32,124 bases of DNA from Lysobacterales bacterium (GTDB lineage Bacteria; Pseudomonadota; Gammaproteobacteria; Xanthomonadales; SZUA-36): positions 1 through 32,124 of the forward strand of contig JAOUCZ010000017.1 in the NCBI GenBank assembly GCA_029859505.1. Reading direction: 5' to 3'. A model generated the notes under the pieces. That model saw only the letters and a program-made list of their open reading frames with translations. It did no database searches and was not told where the DNA came from. How positions within the stretch are numbered: the stretch's first letter is position 1; each line of letters starts with the position of its first letter. The position numbers and the translations under genes were made by a program. Below, piece by piece: positions 1 through 8,909 of the stretch.

Positions 1-1
1 G

Positions 2-1453
2 ACGGTCACTGCACGGGAGCTTCTCGCTACAGGCGTTGAGTGGGGGTTTGCACCAATGCTTGCCGTTGCAAACAATATTCATTGGGGCCGGACATACGAA
101 AGCTATTCAGAAGACCCTGCCATCGTTGCATCCTTCGCGGGGGAGTTTGTTAAAGGGTTTCAGGGTACTTTTGACATCGATGGTGCGGTGGCTTGTGTTA
201 AACACTGGGTCGGTGACGGAGGCACGACCAACGGTATTGACCAGGGTGAAACCACCCTCACATTGACCGAACTGGAACAAACACACATGACACCATATTA
301 TGCCGCGATAGATGCTGGCGTAATGACTGTCATGGTGTCTTTTAACAGTTGGAACGGCGACAAATGCCACTCGCATAAGCACCTGATAACCGATGTTCTG
401 AAAACCAAATTAGGGTTCGAGGGCTTTGTCGTTTCCGACTTTGACGGTATTGATTATCTCTCCGAGGATTACTACGAAGCTGTCGGTATAGCAGTAAATG
501 CCGGTATTGATATGTTCATGATTTCTGAATCGTGGAGGGAGTTTATCGCTCATCTGAAACGACACACACAACGCAGCACCGTTCCCATGCAAAGGATCGA
601 CGACGCTGTGCGCCGTATATTAAAGGTGAAACTTGCTTATGGTCTGTTCGAGAAACCACGTCCGGCAGAACGGTCCTGGTCAAATCACGACAGCTTTGGT
701 GGCCCGCAACACCGGGCAATAGCCCGTGAGGCAGTGCGAAAGTCTCTCGTCCTGCTAAAGAACCAGGCATCTTTGTTACCCCTGGAAAAGCACGCCCGGA
801 TTTTGGTCGCGGGCAAAAACGCACATAACCTTGGCCACCAGTGCGGTGGTTTCAGCATCGAGCTACAGGGCTCTTGCGGCAATGAACTGGTTAAAGGTGG
901 TTCAACAATATGGGACGGCATAAAACAGGTGGCCTCCCGGGCAGTTTTGAGTACCGAGCCCGATGCTGCTGATGCCGACCCGGACTTACACGATGTCGCC
1001 ATCGTGGTAATCGGTGAGTGTTCCTATGCAGAGGGCATGGGAGATATACGTACCGGTGATCATGTTCTTGTAGAGGCCGGTTCACAAATCAGGGGTATTA
1101 TGAATGTATGGGAGCCCTATGGAAGCACATTGGAACTTGCCAGCCTCCACCCGGAAGACCGGCAGACGATTGAAACCATCGCTGAAAAAGGGATACCTGT
1201 CGTGGTGGTATTGGTATCAGGAAGGCCCTTGGTCGTAACCCGGGAGTTGGACATTTCGACAGCGTTTGTGGCCGCCTGGCTGCCTGGAACCGAAGGCCGG
1301 GGTATTGCCGATGTTTTGTTCGGAGATTTTGACTTTCAGGGCAGACTTTCTTTCTCCTGGCCCGAATGTACCGAAGACATCGCTAGTCATGGGATAAGCG
1401 AGCGGAAGCCTCTTTTCCCACTCGGATACGGACTAAGCTATCCGAATTCATAG
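2..1453 (+). CDS. Glycoside hydrolase family 3 beta-glucosidase, 5' truncated by the window edge
   Basis: The reading frame is open from base 2, so the N terminus lies outside the window. The visible part starts inside the GH3 (beta/alpha)8 domain, with the family stretch EWGFAPMLAV followed by WGRTYESYSEDP. KHWVGDGGT follows, then GFVVSDFDG, whose SD aspartate (437-439) is the expected catalytic nucleophile. The second alpha/beta domain runs from about 720 (AREAVRKSLVLLKN) to the closing FPLGYGLSY. GH3 enzymes of this kind release glucose from beta-1,3/1,4-glucans or cello-oligosaccharides. ExoP-type relatives carry a C-terminal beta-sandwich module after FPLGYGLSY. Here a stop follows almost at once, and the module appears to be the next gene. 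The family is clear but the exact substrate is not. Confidence 0.93.
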   Translation, partial: TVTARELLATGVEWGFAPMLAVANNIHWGRTYESYSEDPAIVASFAGEFVKGFQGTFDIDGAVACVKHWVGDGGTTNGIDQGETTLTLTELEQTHMTPYYAAIDAGVMTVMVSFNSWNGDKCHSHKHLITDVLKTKLGFEGFVVSDFDGIDYLSEDYYEAVGIAVNAGIDMFMISESWREFIAHLKRHTQRSTVPMQRIDDAVRRILKVKLAYGLFEKPRPAERSWSNHDSFGGPQHRAIAREAVRKSLVLLKNQASLLPLEKHARILVAGKNAHNLGHQCGGFSIELQGSCGNELVKGGSTIWDGIKQVASRAVLSTEPDAADADPDLHDVAIVVIGECSYAEGMGDIRTGDHVLVEAGSQIRGIMNVWEPYGSTLELASLHPEDRQTIETIAEKGIPVVVVLVSGRPLVVTRELDISTAFVAAWLPGTEGRGIADVLFGDFDFQGRLSFSWPECTEDIASHGISERKPLFPLGYGLSYPNS

Positions 1454-1481
1454 TTACTTCATTATCTGGAGCAATTAAGCC

Positions 1482-2126
1482 ATGAAAAATCTGAGCAAAT
1501 ACAAAATCAATGGAAAAACAGCAGGCCGCTTGTGCCTACTGCTGACGAGCCTGCTCTCCTGCGTGGTTTTCGCGCAATCCGACGAGGTCGTTTTCTCTGC
1601 CACCGGCGACGCACCCTGGCGGCTATACCTTGGTAGCAGCAATAACTGGATGGTGCCTGTGAGCGGTCCGGTCACGACGTCTTATAAAAGCAAGGTTGTT
1701 ACGGTTAATAGAATCGACAACGCGGGGAAGGCAGACGCAATTCAGGCGGTATGGAAAAATGGTCTCGGCCAGGTCTACTGGCAGGAAGATAACCCCCGGG
1801 ATTATCGCGAATTGTCTGAACAAGGTGGCGCCCTTAGCATCGTAATCCGTGTTGATAAAAAGCCAAAAAAATCAGTTGACCTTAAGATGGATTGTGGCTA
1901 CCCATGTGCCGGTTCACTGGATATGACAAAACTGCTTAAAAGTGTTCCGGAAAAACAGTGGTTTCGGATCAGCTTGAAACTCAGTTGCTTTGAACAGGCT
2001 GGTGCAAACCTCAGCCATATCATCTCGCCGCTGGTGGTGGCAACAACCGGTGCTTTCAAGCTGAGTATTGCTGACGTGCGCCTTTTAAGAAATGCACCGG
2101 AAGAATCAGTGATTGCTTGCGGCTGA
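1482..2126 (+). CDS. Secreted ExoP C-terminal-domain-like (carbohydrate-binding-type) protein
   Basis: This is a 214-residue protein with an N-terminal signal peptide (hydrophobic LCLLLTSLLSCVVFA, cleavage likely near FAQ; the LLSC could also be a weak lipobox). The mature part resembles the galactose-binding-like C-terminal module of ExoP-type GH3 glucanases. Shared features are an early APWRLYLGSS strand, a central VDLKMDCGYPCAGSLD segment with paired Cys, and LKLSCFEQAGA before a final LSIADVRLL strand. No catalytic domain is visible. GGAG lies 10 bases before the ATG, and the gene starts 28 bases after the GH3 stop in a different frame, so co-expression is likely. Its stop is one base from the stop of the convergent hydantoinase gene. 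The role is inferred: binding glucan or assisting the neighbouring GH3. Confidence 0.75.
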   Translation: MKNLSKYKINGKTAGRLCLLLTSLLSCVVFAQSDEVVFSATGDAPWRLYLGSSNNWMVPVSGPVTTSYKSKVVTVNRIDNAGKADAIQAVWKNGLGQVYWQEDNPRDYRELSEQGGALSIVIRVDKKPKKSVDLKMDCGYPCAGSLDMTKLLKSVPEKQWFRISLKLSCFEQAGANLSHIISPLVVATTGAFKLSIADVRLLRNAPEESVIACG

Positions 2127-2127
2127 A

Positions 2128-4134
2128 TCAGCTACCATCCTGATGGAAAAGAAGGAGGTTGCCCCACTCATCCGATTTGACAGACCAGGCCGGTTTGATC
2201 CAGGTTGTCGCTACTGGCTCTGTCAGGATGTAAGGTCCTTGCAATTGTTCACCGGCATGCAAATTGTTGCGATTGCATGATGGTACTTTGATGGCAAGCT
2301 CAGGCATCTGGATCATTTCAATCTCGCGGCAATCCTTCCCTTGCTGTCGTATGTCGATCGACTTCAGAGCTGCCGGTGCCCTTGCGCTCAAACGTAAATT
2401 GACCAGCTCAACCGGATGCGGCAAACGCAGACCACTGGCCTTTTTATGTGCTATGTGAAATGTTGCCTCGTGATCAGCACCAGCTAACCAGTTGATGCTG
2501 ATGGTTGCGCTCTGGCCCTTGTAACGAAGCTCAAGCTGGCGTCTGAATGTCACGCTATTGGCCTCGCAACCTTCATTGGTCAACTGTGTTTGAGCATCGG
2601 CTTCGAGCGACTGGAACCACTGGCCGATATCATCGTCGGTCAAAGTCGCCATTGGTGCCAGCACTGCCTTTGACAGCTCCCTGCCAGGCTCACTGACCAG
2701 CATGCCCATGGCCGATAGCACACCTGCCCGAGCCGGAATGATGATACGCTGCATGCTCAGTAACTCTGCAAGGTCACAGGCATGTAGACCGCCTGCCCCT
2801 CCAAAACATAACAGGGCATAATCAGCCGGATCATAGCCACGCTCAACCGAGATAACCCGCAAGGCCCGTGCCATATGCTCGTTGGCGAGGCGCACAATAC
2901 CCCGAGCCGCATCCAGTATGTCGCAACCCATATCTTTTGCTAATGCTTCGACAGCCCGCCTTGCTGCCTTTAAATCCAGCGGCAGGTACCCTCCCAGCAG
3001 AGTGGCTTCGGGTATCCGGCCGAGCACCAGGTTGGCGTCGGTTACCGTGGCCCGTGTCCCGCCCTGTGCATAACAGGCCGGCCCGGGACTGGCACCCGCT
3101 GACTCAGGACCCACCAACAACATACCGGCCTTATCCACCCGGGCGATTGATCCACCACCAGCACCAATGGTGTGTATATCAACCGAAGGGATGGACAGTG
3201 GCCAGGTACCAAGTCGGCATTGACTTGTTAAAGCGATCTCACCATTGAACAGAGATACGTCAGTTGAAGTGCCACCCATGTCAAAACTCATCAACCGGGG
3301 ACAGGCTGTTTGCAGGGCAATACTACGGGCTGCGGCCAGGCCACCAGCCGGGCCGGAGAGTAGTAAACGAACGGCCTGCCCTGCGGCCTGATCTGCCGCG
3401 ATGGTCGTTCCGGCACTTTGCATAACCGCAATGCTGGCACCGGGCAAGCGGATCTGAAGGCGTTTCAGGTAACGGGAGATGACCGGTCCTACACTGGCAT
3501 TCAACCAGGTCGCCATACCCCGTTCGTACTCCTTTACCTCTGGCAGGATTCTGCTGGAGCGGGATACAAACCAACGGCCATCAAGTTTTTCGGCAATACG
3601 TTGCTCCTCTTCCGGTCTTAAAAAGGAAAACAACAGGTTAATGGCCACCGATTCAACCTCAAGCTCCTCAAGGCGGTTCTTGAGTTGTGTCAGTTCTTCA
3701 TCACTGCTCTGCGTGAGCAAGCTGCCATCTGCAGAAATACGGGTTGACACTTCAAGGCAAAGATCCGTTGGCACGGGCGGTGTTGTTGCGGCTTGCCTGA
3801 GTTGATAGACCTGCTCCCTTTCCTGGCGGCCAAGGGTGAGTAAATCTGCAAAACCCTTGCTGGTCACGTAGGCAACACGTGCACCCTTGCCCTCCAGCAC
3901 AGCATTGGTGCCAACAGTGGTGCCATGAATAATCTGTAATTCCCGGTTTTCCAGACCCAGTTTATTCAACCCCTCAACAATGGGGTTGGATGGGTCTGAC
4001 GGGTCGGAAAGCACTTTACAGTGCCGAATGCTGCTGGCTTTTGAACCGCGCTCGAGAACAACGATATCGGTAAAAGTGCCGCCCGTATCAATGCCAACCA
4101 GTGTAATATCATTCATGGGAACAAATGCTAACAT
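2128..4134 (-). CDS. Hydantoinase/5-oxoprolinase A-subunit family protein (HyuA-like)
   Basis: This 668-residue protein has the ASKHA-type ATP-binding signature of the family. VGIDTGGTFTDIVVLE is near the N terminus (Hydant_A_N domain), followed by IIHGTTVGTNAVLEGKGA, MSFDMGGTSTDVSLFNGE, TIGAGGGSIARVD and CFGGAGGLHACDLA (Hydantoinase_A domain). Family members hydrolyse ATP to open cyclic amides such as 5-oxoproline, hydantoins or N-methylhydantoins, usually with a B subunit. No hyuB-type gene is adjacent, so the substrate cannot be assigned. The start may instead be the internal ATG at 4116 (MNDITLVGIDTGG), which puts the glycine-rich motif at the usual distance. The gene is divergent from mutM, with 43 bases between starts, and tail-to-tail with the ExoP-module gene. 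Confidence 0.88.
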   Translation of the reverse strand: MLAFVPMNDITLVGIDTGGTFTDIVVLERGSKASSIRHCKVLSDPSDPSNPIVEGLNKLGLENRELQIIHGTTVGTNAVLEGKGARVAYVTSKGFADLLTLGRQEREQVYQLRQAATTPPVPTDLCLEVSTRISADGSLLTQSSDEELTQLKNRLEELEVESVAINLLFSFLRPEEEQRIAEKLDGRWFVSRSSRILPEVKEYERGMATWLNASVGPVISRYLKRLQIRLPGASIAVMQSAGTTIAADQAAGQAVRLLLSGPAGGLAAARSIALQTACPRLMSFDMGGTSTDVSLFNGEIALTSQCRLGTWPLSIPSVDIHTIGAGGGSIARVDKAGMLLVGPESAGASPGPACYAQGGTRATVTDANLVLGRIPEATLLGGYLPLDLKAARRAVEALAKDMGCDILDAARGIVRLANEHMARALRVISVERGYDPADYALLCFGGAGGLHACDLAELLSMQRIIIPARAGVLSAMGMLVSEPGRELSKAVLAPMATLTDDDIGQWFQSLEADAQTQLTNEGCEANSVTFRRQLELRYKGQSATISINWLAGADHEATFHIAHKKASGLRLPHPVELVNLRLSARAPAALKSIDIRQQGKDCREIEMIQMPELAIKVPSCNRNNLHAGEQLQGPYILTEPVATTWIKPAWSVKSDEWGNLLLFHQDGS

Positions 4135-4177
4135 CAGCCGGTTTACAATACTGCTCTCTCACAGGTTTTGAGTACAC

Positions 4178-4990
4178 ATGCCCGAATTACCAGAAGTCGA
4201 AACAACCCTCAGGGGTATAGAACCGTACCTTATTGATCGGCGGATCATCCGTGTCATTGTTCGCGATCCACGCCTTCGATGGCCGGTGCCTATCGAGGTC
4301 TGTAAGGCCGAAGGTCAAACGTTTGTCAGCCTGGCGAGACGTGGAAAATATCTATTGCTGAACCTTCAGCAAGGCGGCCTGATCATCCACCTTGGCATGT
4401 CCGGTTCTTTGCGTATTCTGCAGCAACCCATGGAACCGCAAAAGCATGATCATGTTGATATCGAACTGGAAAACGGTACATGCCTGCGCTTTAACGACCC
4501 CCGTCGCTTTGGTGCTTTTTTATGGGTAGACGGTGAGATGCAGTCGCATGATTTATTGCGCAAGCTCGGCCCGGAACCCTTGTCAGAAAATTTTACTGCA
4601 GACTATTTATACGAGCGCTCCCGCAATCGCAACGTTGCAATCAAGAACTTCATCATGAATGGCCATATCGTCGTTGGGGTTGGCAATATCTATGCTTCCG
4701 AAGCACTTTTCATGGCGGGAATTCACCCACAACGAGCGGCTGGGCGCGTTTCAAGAAAACGTTACGAAGGTCTGGTAGCGGCGATTCGTGACGTGCTGGC
4801 CAGGGCGATAGGAAGGGGTGGTACAACCTTGCGGGATTTTGTAAATTCAGACGGAGCACCGGGTTACTTCGCCCAGGAATTACTGGTCTACGACCGCGCC
4901 GGGGGTGACTGTTTCCAATGCAGTTCACCTATTAAACAGAAAGTAATCGGTCAAAGATCAAGTTATTATTGCCCAGCTTGTCAGCGTTGA
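4178..4990 (+). CDS. mutM: Formamidopyrimidine-DNA glycosylase (Fpg/MutM)
   Basis: This bifunctional base-excision-repair enzyme removes 8-oxoguanine and formamidopyrimidines and nicks abasic sites. It starts MPELPEVETT, exposing the catalytic N-terminal proline and the following glutamate after Met removal. Lys57 lies in RRGKYLLL. The helix-two-turn-helix region is VVGVGNIYASEALF, and the C-terminal zinc finger has paired cysteines CFQC and CPAC with GQRSSYYCPACQR at the end. At 270 residues it is full length. It is divergent from the hydantoinase gene. The trans-sulfuration gene begins 41 bases downstream on the same strand, so the two may be co-transcribed without a functional link. Confidence 0.98.
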   Translation: MPELPEVETTLRGIEPYLIDRRIIRVIVRDPRLRWPVPIEVCKAEGQTFVSLARRGKYLLLNLQQGGLIIHLGMSGSLRILQQPMEPQKHDHVDIELENGTCLRFNDPRRFGAFLWVDGEMQSHDLLRKLGPEPLSENFTADYLYERSRNRNVAIKNFIMNGHIVVGVGNIYASEALFMAGIHPQRAAGRVSRKRYEGLVAAIRDVLARAIGRGGTTLRDFVNSDGAPGYFAQELLVYDRAGGDCFQCSSPIKQKVIGQRSSYYCPACQR

Positions 4991-5031
4991 TTCACAATAG
5001 TTGTCCCCATCACCCAAACCGAGCATTTATC

Positions 5032-6156
5032 TTGAAAAAATCCACACAAGCTGTACACGCAGGTACCCGTCGTGAAAAAAACATGGGTGGTCTTAATACT
5101 CCCTTGATGTCTTCAAGCGCCATCGAATACCTGGACGATTCCGAGGTTCGTTATCCACGCTATTTCAACACGTTAAACCATGATGTGGTCGCTGAAAAAA
5201 TGAGCACGCTTGAATGTGCCGAAGCAGGACTGGTCACGAGCTCGGGGATGGCAGCTATATCTGCCATCCTGTTTGGCTTGCTGGTGAATGGTGATCATGT
5301 TGTATTAACCGAGGGTTTGTATGGCGGCACCCATGCCCTGATTGTCAATGAGCTGGAACGCTTTGGTATCAGTTATAGCTTTGCAGAAACCTCGATTGAA
5401 TCGCTTGCTGCTGTTTGCACGACCAATACCCGGATGATTTTTGTGGAATCACCCAGTAATCCCTTATTAACAGTGGTTGACCTGGCGGCGGTCGCAGCAT
5501 TTGCAAAATCGCGGGGGATGCTCACTGTCATCGACAATACTTTCGCCTCCCCTATCCTGCAAAACCCGCTGGTGGAGGGTTTCGACCTGGTCATGCATAG
5601 CGGCACCAAGTATCTCGGTGGTCACAGCGACCTCTGCTGCGGCACCGTCAACGGCTCTGCCGTGTTAATCCGCAAAGTCCGTGATCACGCGGTTGCGTAT
5701 GGCGGCTGTTTGAATGCCCAGGACTGTTACCTGCTGGAGCGCAGCCTTAAAACGCTTGAGCTCAGGGTGCGCCGGCAAAGCGAGAACGCGACCATCGTTG
5801 CCGGGCGGCTGGATGAAAGTGAGCATATCAATCAGGTTTACTATCCGGGCCTGAAAGACCACCCGGGTCATGAAATAGCAGAACGGCAAATGCGGGGTTT
5901 TGGCGGTATGCTGTCGTTTGAACTGGCGAATGATATTGATCCGATCAGTTATATCCGCCGCCTTGAACTGGTGAAATGTGCAATCAGTCTCGGTGGTGTA
6001 GAGACCACGATTTGTCAGCCGGTAGCGACATCACACCAGAAGATGTCTGAGCAGGAACGCCAACGGCTTGGTATTACCGCGGGTTTACTAAGGATATCAG
6101 TGGGTATCGAAGACGCAGACGATATTTCAAACGATCTGTTACAGGCTTTAGGTTAA
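5032..6156 (+). CDS. PLP-dependent trans-sulfuration enzyme (Cys/Met metabolism family)
   Basis: This fold-type I PLP enzyme is of the cystathionine gamma-synthase / beta-lyase / methionine gamma-lyase family. With the chosen TTG start at 5032 it has 374 residues and begins KKSTQAVHAGTR, the usual family N terminus. An earlier in-frame TTG at 4969 lies inside mutM and would add an unconserved tail. Visible motifs are VTSSGMAAISAIL, GLYGGT, IFVESPSNPLL, VIDNTFASP and the PLP-lysine segment MHSGTKYLGGHSD (Lys about 193). The usual YxRxxNPT is replaced by YPRYFNTLN. The family is clear, but the reaction (synthase, beta-lyase or gamma-lyase) cannot be settled by eye. No met regulatory gene is adjacent. 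Confidence 0.88.
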   Translation: MKKSTQAVHAGTRREKNMGGLNTPLMSSSAIEYLDDSEVRYPRYFNTLNHDVVAEKMSTLECAEAGLVTSSGMAAISAILFGLLVNGDHVVLTEGLYGGTHALIVNELERFGISYSFAETSIESLAAVCTTNTRMIFVESPSNPLLTVVDLAAVAAFAKSRGMLTVIDNTFASPILQNPLVEGFDLVMHSGTKYLGGHSDLCCGTVNGSAVLIRKVRDHAVAYGGCLNAQDCYLLERSLKTLELRVRRQSENATIVAGRLDESEHINQVYYPGLKDHPGHEIAERQMRGFGGMLSFELANDIDPISYIRRLELVKCAISLGGVETTICQPVATSHQKMSEQERQRLGITAGLLRISVGIEDADDISNDLLQALG

Positions 6157-6241
6157 GAGCTGTGCCGATGGATGTCCTGATTATCAGCTGAATCAAGCCA
6201 ATATCATTTAACCCAATTCACACCAAAATTCGGCTTTCGGA

Positions 6242-6463
6242 TTAGTAACCACCGGTATCTTTGTCTACCTGCTCATCCATTTGTTTTTGACGTTCTTTGG
6301 TGGCATCCAGGTAGGATTTTTCATAACCCTCCGCCTTACGCAGAGCTTTGACAGGACCACCGATAATACCCTCTTCAATCGGAGGTGGCTTGACCTCTTC
6401 GATACCGCGAATATACCAAAGAACAGCGAATACAATGATCAGAAACAACAGCCAGCGCACCAT
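6242..6463 (-). CDS. Small single-pass membrane protein of unknown function
   Basis: This 73-residue protein has one N-terminal transmembrane segment (VRWLLFLIIVFAVLWYI) and a charged, Lys/Glu-rich tail ending KDTGGY. I recognise no family. A strong purine-rich ribosome site (GGGAGAGGG) sits just before the ATG, which supports a real gene despite its size. It follows tdk on the same strand after 38 bases and may be the last gene of the cyanophycin-tdk transcript. It ends convergently with the trans-sulfuration gene, 85 bases away. Confidence 0.65.
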   Translation of the reverse strand: MVRWLLFLIIVFAVLWYIRGIEEVKPPPIEEGIIGGPVKALRKAEGYEKSYLDATKERQKQMDEQVDKDTGGY

Positions 6464-6501
6464 CCCTCTCCCGTCACCTGAATGATGACTTCATAATTTC
6501 A

Positions 6502-7170
6502 CTATAGCAGCCTGTCGCTCTCTTGTTCATTTTCCGGAATGCTTCCATCTTCGGCTTCACTGCTTACCGGCTCAATGAACTTGATACGCTCGCCACCGAT
6601 AAAAACTTTTTTAAACTCCGCCCGGCTGACCGAAACGTAACGTTCGTTGCCGCCGATCTCCAACTGTGCACCTTCTTTCATGGCATAACCTTCATCATCA
6701 ACCCTTACCACCATATTGGCTTTACGGCCGGTATGGCAGATGGTTTTAATTTCTGTCAGCTGATCAGCCCAGGCCAGAAGGTACTTGCTGCCTTCGAACA
6801 ACTCACCCTGGAAATCGGTGCGTAAACCAAAACACAGGACCGGGATGTTCAGACGATCGACGATCTCGCTTAACTGGTAAACCTGGTCACGGCTCAGGAA
6901 CTGTGCTTCATCAACCAGTACACAGTGGATATTTTTCTCTTCTAGTTGTGCCAGTGTGATTTCAAACAGGTCGTCATCCGAAGTAAAAATAGTGGCCCTG
7001 GCCTGCAGACCGATTCTTGATTTGATCCAACCCACGCCGTAACGGTCATCAAGCTTTGGTGTGAACAACATCGGCATCAGGCCACGTTCACGGTAATTAT
7101 GTGCAGATTGCAGCAAAATCGTGGTTTTGCCGGCATTCATTGAAGAGTAGTTGAAAAAAAGTTTAGCCAT
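6502..7170 (-). CDS. tdk: Thymidine kinase, type II, with degenerate zinc site
   Basis: This salvage enzyme phosphorylates thymidine with ATP. The P-loop is MNAGKTT (residues 11-17), the catalytic glutamate is in LVDEAQFL (Glu88), and the lasso-region elements CFGLRTDF and [10 protein letters not shown] are present. The protein aligns closely, without gaps, to E. coli Tdk as I remember it. That protein binds structural zinc through Cys145, Cys147, Cys182 and His185. Here only Cys145 remains (CHTGRKA); the others read Thr147, Ser182 and Glu185 (VSRAEF). The active-site residues are intact, so the enzyme is probably functional with a zinc-free lasso domain. It lies 22 bases downstream of the Mur-ligase-type gene, probably in the same transcript. 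Confidence 0.95.
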   Translation of the reverse strand: MAKLFFNYSSMNAGKTTILLQSAHNYRERGLMPMLFTPKLDDRYGVGWIKSRIGLQARATIFTSDDDLFEITLAQLEEKNIHCVLVDEAQFLSRDQVYQLSEIVDRLNIPVLCFGLRTDFQGELFEGSKYLLAWADQLTEIKTICHTGRKANMVVRVDDEGYAMKEGAQLEIGGNERYVSVSRAEFKKVFIGGERIKFIEPVSSEAEDGSIPENEQESDRLL

Positions 7171-7192
7171 TCAGGGTTCCAGGGGAGTCCTG

Positions 7193-8887
7193 CTATTTTG
7201 CCACAAATTTCTGGACCAGTTCCGTCACTTCAGCGCGCTGGGTTAGTGCCAGTAACACCATGCAGTCACCCTCCTGTGCAGAATTCAGCGCGTACTGAAC
7301 ACCCTCAACCGGGCTGTCGAATAATTTTACTGACTCCTGCGCCAGGCCTTCGGTGATGGCAAGCTCGCATATCAGGTCTGCCACCTGACCCGGTAAACGG
7401 CCACGCTCGTAACCCGGAAGATCGCAGACCAGCAGAGGGTCGGGTGCCAGTTCGCATGCGGCGCTCAGGAACGCGCCTATTTCCTCGTTACTGCGGTCAC
7501 CCGCCTGCCCCATCAACACGATGTTCCGGGAAGCCTTGAATGCCCTGACAGTATCAGCGACAGCCTTCAGACCGTGTTCGTTATGTGCGAAATCAATGAA
7601 AATCCGTATGCCATTTTTTTCATACAGGTTACCCCGTCCGGGGTTAACACTGGCATCACCACTGAAGGACTTGAGGCCCGCAGCCAGAGACTCATCATCC
7701 GCACCCAGAATGGAACACAGGGCCATGGCGCCAAGCGCATTGCTAATGTTGTATCGTGCCACCCCACCAAAGGTGATGGGGATATCTTCAGCCCTCACAA
7801 TTTTCCTGGCTTTGTCACCTTCAGCAAGTACCAGCCAGCCATCCGACAGGTATGCTCCCTGACCCTGTCTTTCCAGGTGGCTATGTAAAACCGGGTGACT
7901 GGCATCCAGCCCAAACCAGATAATCCTGTTATCGAGTGTCGCGGCCATTCTGACACTTTCCGGATCATCGGCATTCAGAATTAGTGGTGCGTTCTTACTC
8001 AGTGCGCGCCGAACGATAAACTTGGCCTCGGCCATTTCTGCTACCGAGTTGATACCGTATTCACCCATATGATCTGCAGCAACATTGGTGATCAGCGCCG
8101 CATCAGCTCGCTCTACACCAATACCACGTCGCAACAGCCCCCCACGCGCCACCTCAAGCACTACGGCCTCTGATTGTGGGTGTCTAAGCAAAGTTCGTGC
8201 GCCACCAGGGCCGGAATAATCTCCCCGGTCCAGTATTTCCTCACCAACCCGTATGTAGTCAGTCGAGGTTATTCCGGCACTTAGTCCGGCAGCGGCCAGA
8301 ATTTCTGCAGATATTCTGACGGTGGTTGATTTTCCATTGGTGCCAGTGACAATACCGAGCGGGATTGATTTGATAGCCGGCCAGTCTACACTTTCCGGTT
8401 CAGGCAAACGGCCAGCTGGCCAGGTAATGGCTGTTTTTCCGAAACCCACCGATACCTCGTCATCATCCCAAAGGAAAGGTATCTGATGATGGGCGGCGGC
8501 AGCCTGCATATCCAGTAAGGCTGGTTTTCCTTCACTGGCTATCAAGCGGGACAAAGCTGAAACGGAGTCATTCAAATTGGCCAGCGGCTCCCCTGCCAGA
8601 CTTGCAACGGTCCGATTGAATGCAACTTCATTGAGCTCACAGGCGGCATACAAAACATCTATCGGCGCATTGATGACCAGGCTGACGCCTCCATCAAAAA
8701 TGCGTGAACAGATGTGCTCAACTGGCCAGCCAACCGCCTTCATTAAACCGGCAACCTCTTTTGACCAGACCTGGATCACCCGGTCTGCGGATGAACCTTC
8801 TATGGCAACATCGAGTATCGCACCGGGTAAACCCCAAAAGAGGTTTGGCCCGGTCAAACGTCGACTATCAAGCAACTCGATATTCAC
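7193..8887 (-). CDS. Mur ligase family protein, CphA-like paralogue without ATP-grasp domain
   Basis: This 564-residue protein has an N-terminal region of about 170 residues that I do not recognise. A Mur-ligase ATPase core follows, with P-loop TGTNGKSTT (181-189) and GITSTDYIRVGE. VLEVARGGLLRRGIG (about 244-257) and NVAADHMGEYGI match the corresponding parts of CphA. A Mur-ligase C-terminal domain with FIDFAHNEHGLKAVADTVRAF follows. No ATP-grasp domain is visible. Mur-type domains join an amino acid to a carboxylate through an acyl phosphate; in CphA this domain adds arginine to the aspartate side chain. The gene begins 22 bases after cphA, so it probably modifies, extends or assists synthesis of cyanophycin or a related peptide. 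That role is inferred from context. Confidence 0.85.
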   Translation of the reverse strand: MNIELLDSRRLTGPNLFWGLPGAILDVAIEGSSADRVIQVWSKEVAGLMKAVGWPVEHICSRIFDGGVSLVINAPIDVLYAACELNEVAFNRTVASLAGEPLANLNDSVSALSRLIASEGKPALLDMQAAAAHHQIPFLWDDDEVSVGFGKTAITWPAGRLPEPESVDWPAIKSIPLGIVTGTNGKSTTVRISAEILAAAGLSAGITSTDYIRVGEEILDRGDYSGPGGARTLLRHPQSEAVVLEVARGGLLRRGIGVERADAALITNVAADHMGEYGINSVAEMAEAKFIVRRALSKNAPLILNADDPESVRMAATLDNRIIWFGLDASHPVLHSHLERQGQGAYLSDGWLVLAEGDKARKIVRAEDIPITFGGVARYNISNALGAMALCSILGADDESLAAGLKSFSGDASVNPGRGNLYEKNGIRIFIDFAHNEHGLKAVADTVRAFKASRNIVLMGQAGDRSNEEIGAFLSAACELAPDPLLVCDLPGYERGRLPGQVADLICELAITEGLAQESVKLFDSPVEGVQYALNSAQEGDCMVLLALTQRAEVTELVQKFVAK

Positions 8888-8909
8888 AATCTAATCTTCC
8901 GGCTGCCTG

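Noticed and set aside
1440-1500. Frameshift splitting a single ExoP-like gene
   Set aside because: The downstream gene has its own ATG, a GGAG ribosome site and a complete signal peptide, which a simple frameshift would not create.
4969-5031. Extension of the trans-sulfuration enzyme into the mutM 3' end
   Set aside because: The added residues are not family-like, while the TTG at 5032 starts right at the conserved TQAVHAGTR segment.
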